Positions 44,396-53,592 of a stretch of 64,000 nucleotides of DNA are shown piece after piece. The position numbers were made by a program, and so were the translations under genes. Position 1 is the stretch's first letter, and each line of letters begins with the position of its first letter. Below the pieces are notes generated by a model. The model saw only the letters and a program-made list of their open reading frames with translations, made no database searches and was not told the DNA's origin. Origin of the DNA: Xanthobacteraceae bacterium. Lineage in GTDB: Bacteria > Pseudomonadota > Alphaproteobacteria > Rhizobiales > Xanthobacteraceae. The stretch covers positions 1 through 64,000 of the forward strand of contig JANINJ010000085.1 in assembly GCA_024508855.1 (NCBI GenBank), written 5' to 3'.

Positions 44396-45149
44396 GGGCG
44401 CGATGTCCAAGATAGACGTCCTTCACCATTGGATCGGCCGCAATCTGCTCGGCTGTGCCCTCGCGCAGTATCTTGCCCTGAACGAGGACGCTGATCTGCT
44501 TGGCAAAACGGAACACCAGCTTCATGTCGTGTTCGATGATGAGCACCGAGATGTCGTCCGGCAATGCCGCTATCATATCGAACACAAGATGCGAATCCGT
44601 CGGCGGCACGCCAGCCGCCGGTTCATCGAGGAGCAGAATCGCCGGCTTGAGCGCGAGCGCGATCGCAATCTCGACGAGGCGCTGGCGGCCGTAGGACAGG
44701 CTCTTGACCGGTGCATTGGCGTGATCGGCGAGCCGAAGTTCTTCCAGCAGCGCGTAAGCGGCTTCCGCAGCCTGGCGCTGCAGATGCGCGCCGCCGATCA
44801 GTCGGCTGGCTGACCCGTGGCGCTCCAGTTCCGCGAGCTGAACGTTCTCAAGTACGGAGAGATTGCGCAACAGCGTATTGAGCTGAAATGTCCGGGCAAT
44901 GCCGCGCTTGACCCTGCGATCGAACGGCAGCCTGGTGACATCTTGTCCATGCAGGAAGATCTGGCCGCTGCTGGGGCGAATTCGCCCCGTCAGCAGGTTG
45001 ATGAACGTCGTCTTGCCGGCTCCGTTGGGGCCAATCAACGCGTGGCGCGCGCCCCGTTCGAGACGGAAATTGATGTTGGAAGCCACCTCGATCGCTCCAA
45101 ACGAGCGATTCACGCCGCGGGCTTCAATGACGGGCACCGGTTGATCCAT
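44388..45149 (-). CDS. livG: LivG-type ABC transporter ATP-binding protein (system 2)
   Basis: A 253-residue ATPase: Walker A GPNGAGKTTFINLLTG, LSYGRQRLVEIAIAL as the signature, Walker B ILLLDEPAAGV and the H-loop LIIEHDMKLVFRFA. The C-terminal GTAEQIAADPMVKDVYLG is the LivG-type end. It begins 3 bp from the LivM-type stop. Confidence 0.93.
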   Translation of the reverse strand: MDQPVPVIEARGVNRSFGAIEVASNINFRLERGARHALIGPNGAGKTTFINLLTGRIRPSSGQIFLHGQDVTRLPFDRRVKRGIARTFQLNTLLRNLSVLENVQLAELERHGSASRLIGGAHLQRQAAEAAYALLEELRLADHANAPVKSLSYGRQRLVEIAIALALKPAILLLDEPAAGVPPTDSHLVFDMIAALPDDISVLIIEHDMKLVFRFAKQISVLVQGKILREGTAEQIAADPMVKDVYLGHRAHA

Positions 45150-45152
45150 CGC

Positions 45153-46196
45153 CTAGCTCCCGGCGCTCGATTTGGTATCGGCCGCCGCCACAGCGACGCG
45201 GCCGGTCAACCGTCGACCGATCGTCTCGCGAACGGCATCCACCACACCAAGGATTCCGCCTCGCGCGAACAGCACGACCGCGATCAACAGAATCCCAAGC
45301 CAGAACAACCAGTAGACCGGATCGCCTTTGGCGAACTGGTCCTGCGCGATCATATAGAGCGGCGCGCCCACAAATGCTCCGTAAAGCCTACCAGCTCCGC
45401 CAAGCACCAGCATGACGAGCACCGTGCCGGATAGTTCGAAACTGAAAACGCTCAACGAAACGAACTGATTGATCTGCGCCGAAAGCGCGCCCGCGATGCC
45501 TGCGATTGCCGCACTCAGCACAAACGCAATGAGCTTGCGGCGCGCGACAGGCGTGCCGATGGCCGCCATTCGATCGGCATTTTCCTGAATGCCGACAAGC
45601 GAGCGGCCGAAAGGTGAAATCACCACCTGTCGAACGAACAGCCACGCCAGGAACAGAACGGCCAGACAATAAAGGAATGCGGTTTTTCCGAAGAAGTCGA
45701 AATCGAAATAGCCGAAGATCGGCTGGATTGTCATTCCACGCAGGCCGTCGAAACCGCCGGTGATGTCATGCAGACGGTTGGCCGCTTCATAGAGGATGAG
45801 AGCCACCGCCATGCCCAGCATGAGAAGAGCCAGGCCCGTGGTGCGCAAGATCACGATACCTGACACCAGCCCGAGTATCGCCGCTGCGATCGCGGCGGCC
45901 ACAAGGCCGATGAGCGGATCGCCCCAGCCATGCACCGCAAGCAAGCCGGCCGTATAAGCGCCCATGCCGTAAAAGGCAGCGTGACCGAGGATGATCACGC
46001 CGGCATAGCCAAGCGTGATGTCCAGCGACAGCGCGAACAGAACCATGATGAGTATCTGGCTTCCGAGCGTCAGATACTGCGGCAGGAAAAAATACACGCC
46101 GAGCGCGATGACCCATGGCAGAAGCTCCAGGGGGCTCAGGCGGCGGCGCGACAGCAACTTTTCGACCGCAGCATTTCTGGCGTCTTGGAGACTCAT
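45153..46196 (-). CDS. livM: LivM-type ABC transporter permease (system 2)
   Basis: A 347-residue permease with about nine hydrophobic segments, a basic N-terminal tail (DARNAAVEKLLSRRRL), the EAA-like loop FGRSLVGIQENADRMAAIG and GGAGRLYGAFVGAPLYMIAQD. The start overlaps the LivH-type stop by 4 bp. It forms the inner-membrane pore with LivH. Confidence 0.92.
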   Translation of the reverse strand: MSLQDARNAAVEKLLSRRRLSPLELLPWVIALGVYFFLPQYLTLGSQILIMVLFALSLDITLGYAGVIILGHAAFYGMGAYTAGLLAVHGWGDPLIGLVAAAIAAAILGLVSGIVILRTTGLALLMLGMAVALILYEAANRLHDITGGFDGLRGMTIQPIFGYFDFDFFGKTAFLYCLAVLFLAWLFVRQVVISPFGRSLVGIQENADRMAAIGTPVARRKLIAFVLSAAIAGIAGALSAQINQFVSLSVFSFELSGTVLVMLVLGGAGRLYGAFVGAPLYMIAQDQFAKGDPVYWLFWLGILLIAVVLFARGGILGVVDAVRETIGRRLTGRVAVAAADTKSSAGS

Positions 46197-47062
46197 GACT
46201 GCGCCCTTCCGAAAAGCCCGTTAGGACGCACAAGCAGCACGAGAAAGATCGCCACATAGATGAAGAATGCGCCGAATTCCGGAATCAGGATTTTGCAGGC
46301 GCTATCGCCAAAACCGAGCAGCAGTGCAGCCAGCGCTGGACCGCTGACACTTCCGAGACCGCCGATCGATACGACGATCAGAAAGTAGACCAGATACTCC
46401 AGCGGATAGAACGGGGTCAGCGCCACCACCTCGGACCCGAGTGCACCGCCCACTGCCGCCAGCGCGCTGCCGAGCGCAAAGACGACCGTAAAGAGCACCC
46501 GCGTATTGATGCCGACGCCTTCCGCCATCGCGCGATTGTCGACGGCCGCGCGGATTCGCGCGCCTAACGCGGTTCGCTCGATGGCGAACCACAGGGTAAC
46601 GAATACGCAAAGGCCAAAAGCAATCAGGAACAAGCGATAGGCCGGGAAACTGCGCCAGCCGATATCGACCTGTCCCTGCAAGCTCGCCGGTACGTTCACG
46701 GCAAGCGGGAGAGGCCCGAATGCAAAGTGTGCAATGGCGATCGAGGCAAAAATCAGCCCCATGCTCAGCAGCACTTGCTCGAGCTCGCCTGCATCATAGA
46801 CCGGGCGGTAGATCAATCGTTCCAACACCACGCTGATCGCCGCAACAGCAACCGCCGCGACGAGCAAAGCCGCGAAGAAATTGACACCTAGCCGGTTGAC
46901 GAGCGCGAACGCAATGTAGCCGCCTGCCATCGCGAACGCCCCGTGGGCGAGATTGGCGATGCCAAGCAAACCCATCGTGATCGAAAGGCCCACGGAGATC
47001 AGATACAGCACGGTCGCGAATGCGGCCCCGCTAAACAGAATACTGATGACCGTATCCGTCAT
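46193..47062 (-). CDS. livH: LivH-type ABC transporter permease (system 2)
   Basis: A 289-residue membrane protein opening TVISILFSGAAFATVLYLIS and containing GLLGIANLAHGAFAM, ALGARIRAAVDNRAMAEGVG and GGLGSVSGPALAALLLG. ATG at 47062 is chosen, with GGAG upstream; an in-frame TTG-like extension adds 14 charged residues without support. It is 78 bp after the binding-protein gene. Confidence 0.92.
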   Translation of the reverse strand: MTDTVISILFSGAAFATVLYLISVGLSITMGLLGIANLAHGAFAMAGGYIAFALVNRLGVNFFAALLVAAVAVAAISVVLERLIYRPVYDAGELEQVLLSMGLIFASIAIAHFAFGPLPLAVNVPASLQGQVDIGWRSFPAYRLFLIAFGLCVFVTLWFAIERTALGARIRAAVDNRAMAEGVGINTRVLFTVVFALGSALAAVGGALGSEVVALTPFYPLEYLVYFLIVVSIGGLGSVSGPALAALLLGFGDSACKILIPEFGAFFIYVAIFLVLLVRPNGLFGRAQS

Positions 47063-47140
47063 CTTGGTTGGTGCTCCGATCCGACGATCCCGCGAAATCT
47101 TCAAGAACGACCGCGGCGCCCGAGGACGCCGCCGGCGATC

Positions 47141-48349
47141 TTAATGCTTTTGAGGATTCAGCTCTTTCCAGGGATCCTTGACGTTCTCGATCTTGCCGAT
47201 GTTCACGTTGGCCGGCTTGCCGTCGACCATTTCGACGCGGTTGATGTACACGGTTTGCACGATATCCCGGGTCTCGGGGTCGATCGCAATCGGGCCGCGG
47301 GGACTGTCGGGATTCTTCCAATGCGAAAGAAACTGCATGGCCTGGTCGGACGTGAAATTGCCGCCGGTTGAACGAACCAGATCGTATATCGCGGCCATGC
47401 CGTCCCATCCTGCCGCCGACAGGAAATTCGGCAACGCGTCCGGCCCATATTCTTTCTTGTACGCGCTCACGAATTCGACATTGGCCTTGACCGGATTTTT
47501 GGCGAAATAGACACCCGCCGTCACCAGGCCAACGACGTTGTTACCCATGTTGATGATGTCATCGTCGATCGCGACGTCACCCGGGCCGATCAATCCGAGC
47601 CCCGCGTCCTTGAGACCGGCACCGACAAAGGCGGTTGTCGCAGCGTTGATGCGCCCGGCATTGACGAACATGAAGACCGTGTCGGCGCCCGAATTCTTGA
47701 TGTTCTGCATGTAAGGCAGATAGTCGGTGGTCGTGACCGGCGCGCGCACCGAGCCGACGATCTTGCCACCCTCATCCGTGAAGCCCTTCATGAACGCGGC
47801 CTCAGCGTCGTGTCCGGCGGCATAATCCGCCACGAGCGTATAGACCTTCTTGTGGCCGTTCTTCGCTGCCCATTTCCCAAGCGTGTAGCTCGTCTGCCAG
47901 AGCGTGGTCGACGTCCGCACGATGTAGGGCGAGCCGCGGGTAATGCTGGCCGTCGATGCGTTCATGATGACGAGGGGAATTTTCGCCTGTGTCACAAGCG
48001 GCGCCAGCGCAAATCCTTGGGGACTGAGCGCGACACCGCCGAGTATCCGAACGCCATCGCGAACCACCAGCTCCTGGGCGATCCGCTTGATGTTGTCGGA
48101 ATTGCCCGCGTCGTCACGCTGGATCACGTCGACCTTCAGCCCGTTCGGGAGGCTGTCCTGATGCAGCTTTTGATAAAGGCTGACGCCTCGCCAGATGCTG
48201 TCGCCAAGCGCCGCAACCGGGCCCGACATCGCAAGACTGATGCCGACCTTGATGACCTTGTCAGCCGCGTAGGACGATGACGGCACACCCGCCAGCAATG
48301 CAACAGTCGATAGTGCTGTCAGAATATTACGCCGACTGATTTCGATCAT
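47141..48349 (-). CDS. livK: Periplasmic substrate-binding protein (system 2), possible Tat export
   Basis: A 402-residue type 1 periplasmic-binding protein. The N terminus MIEISRRNILTALSTVALLA is followed by GVPSSSYA and a cleavage site; the SRRN-IL pattern resembles a twin-arginine signal, which would export the folded protein. The mature part opens VIKVGISLAMSGPVAALG. ATG at 48349 has GGGGAGAG upstream. It begins the leftward system 2 operon and is divergent from the amidase gene. It probably selects the substrate of the UbiX/UbiD island (inferred). Confidence 0.9.
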   Translation of the reverse strand: MIEISRRNILTALSTVALLAGVPSSSYAADKVIKVGISLAMSGPVAALGDSIWRGVSLYQKLHQDSLPNGLKVDVIQRDDAGNSDNIKRIAQELVVRDGVRILGGVALSPQGFALAPLVTQAKIPLVIMNASTASITRGSPYIVRTSTTLWQTSYTLGKWAAKNGHKKVYTLVADYAAGHDAEAAFMKGFTDEGGKIVGSVRAPVTTTDYLPYMQNIKNSGADTVFMFVNAGRINAATTAFVGAGLKDAGLGLIGPGDVAIDDDIINMGNNVVGLVTAGVYFAKNPVKANVEFVSAYKKEYGPDALPNFLSAAGWDGMAAIYDLVRSTGGNFTSDQAMQFLSHWKNPDSPRGPIAIDPETRDIVQTVYINRVEMVDGKPANVNIGKIENVKDPWKELNPQKH

Positions 48350-48586
48350 GAATCTCTCCCCTCTCCTTATGAACTGCCCTAACGGTCTGTTCGGCTGCAG
48401 CCAATACCTGGGACATGCCGCCGCGGCTTCGCCGTCTCGTTGATGCATGGATTGCTGAAGGCAGAGGTCACGGGAAGCTATCTCGTCACGCTCTTTCCTT
48501 TACAAAGCTTTATTGGAAAGCTACTTTACGATAGTAAGTCGTGTTGTCAATCTGCAATAAAAGCGACACCTGGTGGGGAATACTTG

Positions 48587-50044
48587 ATGCCTGCATTTTC
48601 GCCATTTGCCTCCGTTTTGGACCTTGCTTCGCAGATAAAAGAGCGATCCGTTTCCTCCGTTGAAATGCTTGAGCTCTACCGCGCTCGCATCGAACGATAC
48701 AATCCAGCGCTCAACGCCGTGATCTATATGGACTGGGATGGCGCTCTCGAAACCGCGCGCGCCCGCGATGAAGCACTGGCCAAGGGCGCAAGCATCGGTC
48801 CGCTGCACGGCGTCCCGATCACGGTCAAGGAAGCGTTCGACGTTGCCGGCATGCCCAGCACCTGGGGCACGCTTGAACTTGCCAACAACATCCCCCAGCG
48901 CAATTCCGTTCCTGTCGATCGCCTGCTCGCGGCGGGCGCGGTCTTGATGGGCAAGACCAACGTTCCACGTCTCGTTGCTGATCACCAAACGTTCAATCCC
49001 GTTTACGGGCGAACGAACAATCCCTGGAATCTCGATCGCACACCGAGCGGGTCTTCCGGCGGCGCCGCAGCGGCTCTCGCGGCTGGCCTGACAGGTTTCG
49101 AGATCGGCAGCGACATCGGCGGCTCGATCCGGCAACCTTCCCATTGCTGCGGCATCTATGGCCACAAGCCGACTTTCGGCGTCTGCTCGCTGCGAGGGCA
49201 CGACTGGCCTGGAGATCTCGTATCGCTGGACATGGGGGTTGTCGGCCCGATGGCGCGGAGCGCGCGCGATCTCGATCTTGGGCTATCTGTTCTGGCCGGT
49301 CCCGATCCGGACGACACAGGCGCCTGGCGCATCACGCTTCCAGATGCACCGAAAGCCAACGTGAAGAACCTGCGAATTGGCGTCCTGTTCGACGACGTTG
49401 CCGCGACCGTCGACATGGAGATTCAAACCGCACTGCAACGCCTCAGCGATTCCCTTGAACGGCAGGGCGCCAAATTGACGCGCAACGTGCGCCCGATCCG
49501 CGACAGCGTCGCCGCGTTCGGCCTCTACGTCCAGTTGCTGCGATCGGCCACAAGCGCTCATCTCTCCGATGAGGAGGTGCAGCAAAGCCTAGGTGACCTC
49601 CGATCGTTGCCGGCCGATGAGGCCGGTTATGTCGCGGACACCGCGCGAGGACGAACGCTATCGCACCGCGCCTGGCTACGTATCAACGAACTGCGTCATC
49701 AATTGAAGCTCGAGTGGCAGCGATTTTTCGATGACTACGACCTGCTGTTATGCCCGGCCGCCTGTCGCGCCGCGTCGCCGCACGACGAAATCACCCCTCG
49801 CCACGAACGCAAAGCCACCATCAGCGGCGAGCAGCAACCGGCAACCAATGATCTGTTCTGGGCGGGCCTTACCGGAATGGTCTTTCTGCCGAGCACCGTA
49901 GCGCCCATCGGGATGACGAGCGATCATCTGCCGATCGGCGTCCAGATTGTCGGACCCTGGTATAAGGATCGTTTCACAATCGCCTTCGCACGCTGGCTGG
50001 AGCAGGAATATTACGGCTTCAGCGCTCCGCCCAACTACAGTTGA
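48587..50044 (+). CDS. Amidase signature family hydrolase
   Basis: A 485-residue amidase-signature enzyme with the Ser-cisSer-Lys triad: Lys81 in PITVKEAFD, Ser157 in PSGSSGGAAAALAAG and nucleophile Ser180 in GSDIGGSIRQP. It hydrolyses an amide to acid plus ammonia in the cytoplasm. ATG at 48587 has GGGGA upstream. Being divergent from the transporter operon and next to marR and the ubiD-like gene, it may release an aromatic acid for decarboxylation. Family members also include indoleacetamide and aryl-amide hydrolases; none can be chosen from motifs. Confidence 0.9.
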   Translation: MPAFSPFASVLDLASQIKERSVSSVEMLELYRARIERYNPALNAVIYMDWDGALETARARDEALAKGASIGPLHGVPITVKEAFDVAGMPSTWGTLELANNIPQRNSVPVDRLLAAGAVLMGKTNVPRLVADHQTFNPVYGRTNNPWNLDRTPSGSSGGAAAALAAGLTGFEIGSDIGGSIRQPSHCCGIYGHKPTFGVCSLRGHDWPGDLVSLDMGVVGPMARSARDLDLGLSVLAGPDPDDTGAWRITLPDAPKANVKNLRIGVLFDDVAATVDMEIQTALQRLSDSLERQGAKLTRNVRPIRDSVAAFGLYVQLLRSATSAHLSDEEVQQSLGDLRSLPADEAGYVADTARGRTLSHRAWLRINELRHQLKLEWQRFFDDYDLLLCPAACRAASPHDEITPRHERKATISGEQQPATNDLFWAGLTGMVFLPSTVAPIGMTSDHLPIGVQIVGPWYKDRFTIAFARWLEQEYYGFSAPPNYS

Positions 50045-50056
50045 ATGGGCGCGACT

Positions 50057-50086
50057 GCGGGCTTGCCGACCAGACGACAAGCCCGC
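50057..50086. terminator. Hairpin between convergent amidase and MarR genes
   Basis: GCGGGCTTG (50057-50065) and CAAGCCCGC (50078-50086) form a 9-bp stem over a 12-nt loop between two stop codons. No T-run, so a bidirectional terminator is likely but not certain. Confidence 0.55.
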
Positions 50087-50644
50087 TTATGCCCGCACAC
50101 GAACCTGCGCGCCCGCATTGAACCACTCGGGGATCGATGCGGCGAGACGAACGCCCCGCTCGCCATTCTTGACAAGGCACAACAGAATTTCCGAAAGCTG
50201 ATCGAGTTGTTTCGCCGTTAACGACTCGAACAGGACATCGTTGACCGGCCGCTGAAACGTAGCCAGCAGCGCAACTTTCCGCTCTCCGTTCGCCGTTACG
50301 CGGAGTTGCACACGGCGGCGATCGACCGCATCGGACGTCTTCTTGACCAATCCGGCCGACACCAGCTTGTTGATCTCATTGGTGACAAAGGATCCGCTCA
50401 AATGCAGCATTGCAGCGATCTTGTTGACGCCCAGCCCGCCCGCTTTGCTGTTACGCGCAACCGCGATCAGGATCATGTATTGCGTCGATGATAGACCGAC
50501 CGCTTCCGCGAACTTGGCTCTCGAGCTTTCGAGGGAACGCGAAAATGCAAAAAAATCATTCAGCGTCTGCCGAAAGAGGGCATCGCTTCCCTCACGTAGA
50601 AGCTCCGGCCGCGAAACCGTGGCTGGCGTGCCTTTTTCTTTCAT
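50087..50644 (-). CDS. MarR-family transcriptional regulator
   Basis: A 185-residue winged-helix regulator with GLSSTQYMILIAVARNS, the recognition region GVNKIAAMLHLSGSFVTNEINKLVSAGLVKK and the wing VDRRRVQLRVTANG. MarR proteins repress catabolic genes and release DNA on binding phenolic or CoA-linked aromatics. It is divergent from the ubiD-like gene and beside the amidase gene, so it likely controls this island. Confidence 0.93.
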   Translation of the reverse strand: MKEKGTPATVSRPELLREGSDALFRQTLNDFFAFSRSLESSRAKFAEAVGLSSTQYMILIAVARNSKAGGLGVNKIAAMLHLSGSFVTNEINKLVSAGLVKKTSDAVDRRRVQLRVTANGERKVALLATFQRPVNDVLFESLTAKQLDQLSEILLCLVKNGERGVRLAASIPEWFNAGAQVRVRA

Positions 50645-50983
50645 CTTTATCCTAACTGCGTCGGCACATGACTGCCGCTCGCCTATTGTTCTTCATTCCC
50701 GCAGCCTGCACAGCCTCCTCATCGGGGAAGCCGTTTGCTGCACCAATAGCATAGCTCCGGATAGACTCCCTCAACATAATATCTTCTAAAACTCGCTTTT
50801 TTATGAGAGGTATTTTGGCAGGATATTTTCACCCGAGGTCCTGCCACGCCATTGGATCGTTCGCGTCCCCGACGATTTCACTCTGGCGCGAAGGGCCGAG
50901 CGAGCACCATCCGAAGCTGGTTCTTCAACTTCGCCCGCCACCATCCTGAGGCAGCTATCAGCCGGTATGAAAAGGAAAATGCA
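50645..50983. promoter_or_regulatory. marR-ubiD divergent control region
   Basis: This 339-bp stretch must hold both divergent promoters. It contains an AT-rich segment around 50775-50815 and an inverted repeat GGCAGGA / TCCTGCC (50817-50823, 50839-50845). Open frames crossing it have no conserved look. Binding by MarR here is inferred. Confidence 0.45.
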
Positions 50984-52402
50984 ATGATCTCCAATACCGT
51001 ATTCGATACGCGATTCCGATCGGCACTGGCTCGGATGGCCGAACGGGACCGGCTTCTGACCTGTTCAGATACTGTCGACCCGCATCTCGAACTGGCCGCG
51101 ATCATGAAGAAGCTCGATGGCCAACAAGCGCTGTATTTTCCCCGCGTTGCCGGTTATGAGACGCCGGTCGTCGGCAATTTGATGACCTGCCAGGAGAATT
51201 GCGAAGCGGCGTTCGGCACCGATTTCCATGGCATCCGGGAAATGATCGGCCGCGCACTCGGCGCGCCGTTGCCGCCGGTCCTTGTAGACCATGCGCCTGT
51301 TCAGGAAGTGGTCGTCAGTCGTGACATCGATCTCGCGAAACATCTCCCGATCCTGCAGCACGCACCGAACGATGCCGGCCGCTACATTACCGCCGGCATC
51401 GTGGTCGTGCAGGATCCCACGACCGGCGTCTACAATGCATCCTTCCATCGGCTGCAACTTCTCGGTCCGGATCGTCTCGCCATCAAGCTCGACTATGGGC
51501 GCCATCTGCGGTTAGCGTTCGAACGCGCCAAGGCGTCCGGACAACCGCTTCCCGTCGCAGTCTGCATCGGTGTCGATCTTTCGCTCTATTTGACGGCGGC
51601 GACCATGGGCTCGCAAATGCCGGAATCCGCCGACGAACTGGCGATCGCCGGGCGCCTGTCGGGACAGCCGTTGACCGTAGCGAAGGCGGTTTCGCTTCCC
51701 AATCTTATCGTGCCTGCCGAAAGCGAGTTCGTTCTCGAAGGTGAAATTCATACCGAAGAAGTTGCGCTCGAAGGCCCGTTCGGCGAGTTCGTCGGCTTCG
51801 CTGCTCCCGCCGCCGACGCTCCCGTTTTACAGGTCAAAACGCTGACGCGTCGCAAGCAGCCGATCTACCACGCCATCAATGGATACGGCCGTGAAACTAT
51901 CGGGCTTCGTAAGTACGTTCTCGAGGCCAGCCTGTTGAAGGCGCTAGGCCCAGCTATCCCGATCGTGACGGATGTCGAGATGACTGCGGGTGGGCTTCAT
52001 CGCTTTCACGTCGTCGTTCAGGTCCGCAAGACGTCGCCGCAACACGATGGCCTTCAACGCAACGCGATCATGGCAGCCTTTGGCACCCTGAAGGACCTCG
52101 ACCTAGCTATCGTGGTCGACGACGATATCGATATCCACGACCCGCTCGATGTCGAATATGCCTTGGCGACGCGCATGGAGGCCTCCAAGGACATCTTCAT
52201 GATACCTGGCGCGCGCGGGCACGAATATGTGCGCGTCAGCGACCGTGGCCAGAGGACCAAGCTGGGTATTGACGCAACCGTTCCGTTCGACGATCGGGCG
52301 CGCTTTCAACGCGTGAAGTTCGCCGATGCCGACGTATCCAAGGCCCGGTTCTCAACGGATACCTCGTCGCTGGATGCGCTGCTCGAGAGCCGGCTAAAGT
52401 AG
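50984..52402 (+). CDS. UbiD-family prenylated-FMN-dependent decarboxylase
   Basis: A 472-residue UbiD-family protein. The diagnostic segment is ESEFVLEGEI...EGPFGEFVGF, which supplies the acidic residues of the prFMN active site. QVKTLTRRKQPIYHAIN and the C-terminal VSDRGQRTKLGIDATVPFDDR also match. It reversibly decarboxylates an unsaturated or aromatic acid. ATG at 50984 has AAAAGGA upstream. It lies in the amidase/MarR/UbiX island, and divergence from the housekeeping UbiD sequence in the N-terminal half suggests a catabolic enzyme. Substrate unknown. Confidence 0.92.
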   Translation: MISNTVFDTRFRSALARMAERDRLLTCSDTVDPHLELAAIMKKLDGQQALYFPRVAGYETPVVGNLMTCQENCEAAFGTDFHGIREMIGRALGAPLPPVLVDHAPVQEVVVSRDIDLAKHLPILQHAPNDAGRYITAGIVVVQDPTTGVYNASFHRLQLLGPDRLAIKLDYGRHLRLAFERAKASGQPLPVAVCIGVDLSLYLTAATMGSQMPESADELAIAGRLSGQPLTVAKAVSLPNLIVPAESEFVLEGEIHTEEVALEGPFGEFVGFAAPAADAPVLQVKTLTRRKQPIYHAINGYGRETIGLRKYVLEASLLKALGPAIPIVTDVEMTAGGLHRFHVVVQVRKTSPQHDGLQRNAIMAAFGTLKDLDLAIVVDDDIDIHDPLDVEYALATRMEASKDIFMIPGARGHEYVRVSDRGQRTKLGIDATVPFDDRARFQRVKFADADVSKARFSTDTSSLDALLESRLK

Positions 52403-52459
52403 TCTTCGCTGGTCAAATTTCCCGCGAACCCTCGACGCGTCGCGCATGGCAAAGCGAGT

Positions 52460-53383
52460 TTAATATTCGCCTGCAGGCGCATCGGCTTTTTCTGCATCCG
52501 AATGCTTGGCCCCCTGGCTCACCTTCTGCAGATACGCGACCAGGTCTCGCCGGGACGGAACATCGAGCACACGTACCGGCATACGCACGCCGGGTACGAA
52601 CTTCTTCGGGTCGGCCAGCCATTGGTCGAGCGTCGCTGCAGACCATGTGAGGCCGGCGCTCTTCAACGCCGGTGAATAGTGATATCCGGCCACCGAGCCT
52701 GCCCTACGGCCAACCACACCACCAAGTGAGGGGCCCGCCTTATTGCTGTCCAGCGCGTGACATGCGGTGCAACGTTCGGTGAAAAGCTGCTCGCCATGGA
52801 CCGGATCCGGCGCCGCATTCGCCAGAAAGCGCGACAGGTTCTTGCTCCCTGACGGCTTTGCCGACCGAAGAAACGTATAGCTCAGCGTGATCGTATCGAC
52901 GTGAAGATTATCCGCATCTTTGGCGAAGGCCGGGTCGACGAAGAAGACAACCGGCATGTCGACCTTCTGATGAGGATCCAGGCGCTCTTCGTTGAAACAG
53001 AAGCATTGAATTTTGTTGAAGTAGAGCCCACTCGTCTCGGGCGTGACGTTATACGTCGCGTGCGCGACGATGGGTTTGTCGCTCAGATTCTCGGCTTTGA
53101 AGAACACCAGTTTTTGCTCTCCGAGATGGACCTTCACCGAACGCTGCTCCGGTTCGAAACGCCACGGCAGGTCCGGCGCAACATTGCTGTCGAATGCAAC
53201 CGTTACCGTTCTGTCGGAAGTTACGGCCGGATCGGAATACGCTCGCTGCGTTGTCCCGCCGTAACCCGTGGCACCACAGAATTTACGGTACAATTCCGGC
53301 GCATAAGTCACCAATGCAGACATGAGGGCCAGCACGACGAAGCACGGCAGAAGGACATTCAAATTTTTCCGGTAGCGCTTCAT
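52460..53383 (-). CDS. Cox11/CtaG copper chaperone fused to a class I cytochrome c domain
   Basis: A 307-residue fusion. Residues 1-175 are Cox11: one membrane helix (~9-28), conserved Cys36 in LYRKFCGATGYGG, and the copper-binding CFCF (Cys127, Cys129) in FNKIQCFCFNEERL. Residues ~190-290 are cytochrome c: heme motif CTACH (205-209) with GPSLGGVVGRRAG and a probable axial Met268 in GVRMPVRV. Both parts would lie in the periplasm, so topology is consistent. Cox11 delivers copper to the CuB site of heme-copper oxidases. AAGGAG lies six bases before the ATG, ruling out the longer frame. No oxidase subunit genes are adjacent. The two domains run on without a stop or frameshift. Confidence 0.9.
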   Translation of the reverse strand: MKRYRKNLNVLLPCFVVLALMSALVTYAPELYRKFCGATGYGGTTQRAYSDPAVTSDRTVTVAFDSNVAPDLPWRFEPEQRSVKVHLGEQKLVFFKAENLSDKPIVAHATYNVTPETSGLYFNKIQCFCFNEERLDPHQKVDMPVVFFVDPAFAKDADNLHVDTITLSYTFLRSAKPSGSKNLSRFLANAAPDPVHGEQLFTERCTACHALDSNKAGPSLGGVVGRRAGSVAGYHYSPALKSAGLTWSAATLDQWLADPKKFVPGVRMPVRVLDVPSRRDLVAYLQKVSQGAKHSDAEKADAPAGEY

Positions 53384-53592
53384 CTGCACTCCTTCACTGG
53401 CCGCCCCCGGCACGGTGGGATGTACAATGATGAAGGTTGATCGTCCACCGAGCGGCAAGCACACATGTGTGAAGCCAACGGCTAAAGGTCTCAGCTTCGC
53501 TGTCGACTGACCTGTTGCTTACGGGTTTGCGATTCCGCAACGTCCATGCGGGTTCAGCGGTGCAAATTCGCGATCATTGAACGGAGGTCGCG

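Noticed and set aside
48515..48535. TTAC-GATA-GTAA dyad upstream of the amidase gene as a MarR site
   Set aside because: Arms are only 4 bp and overlap other AT-rich sequence; too weak to support.
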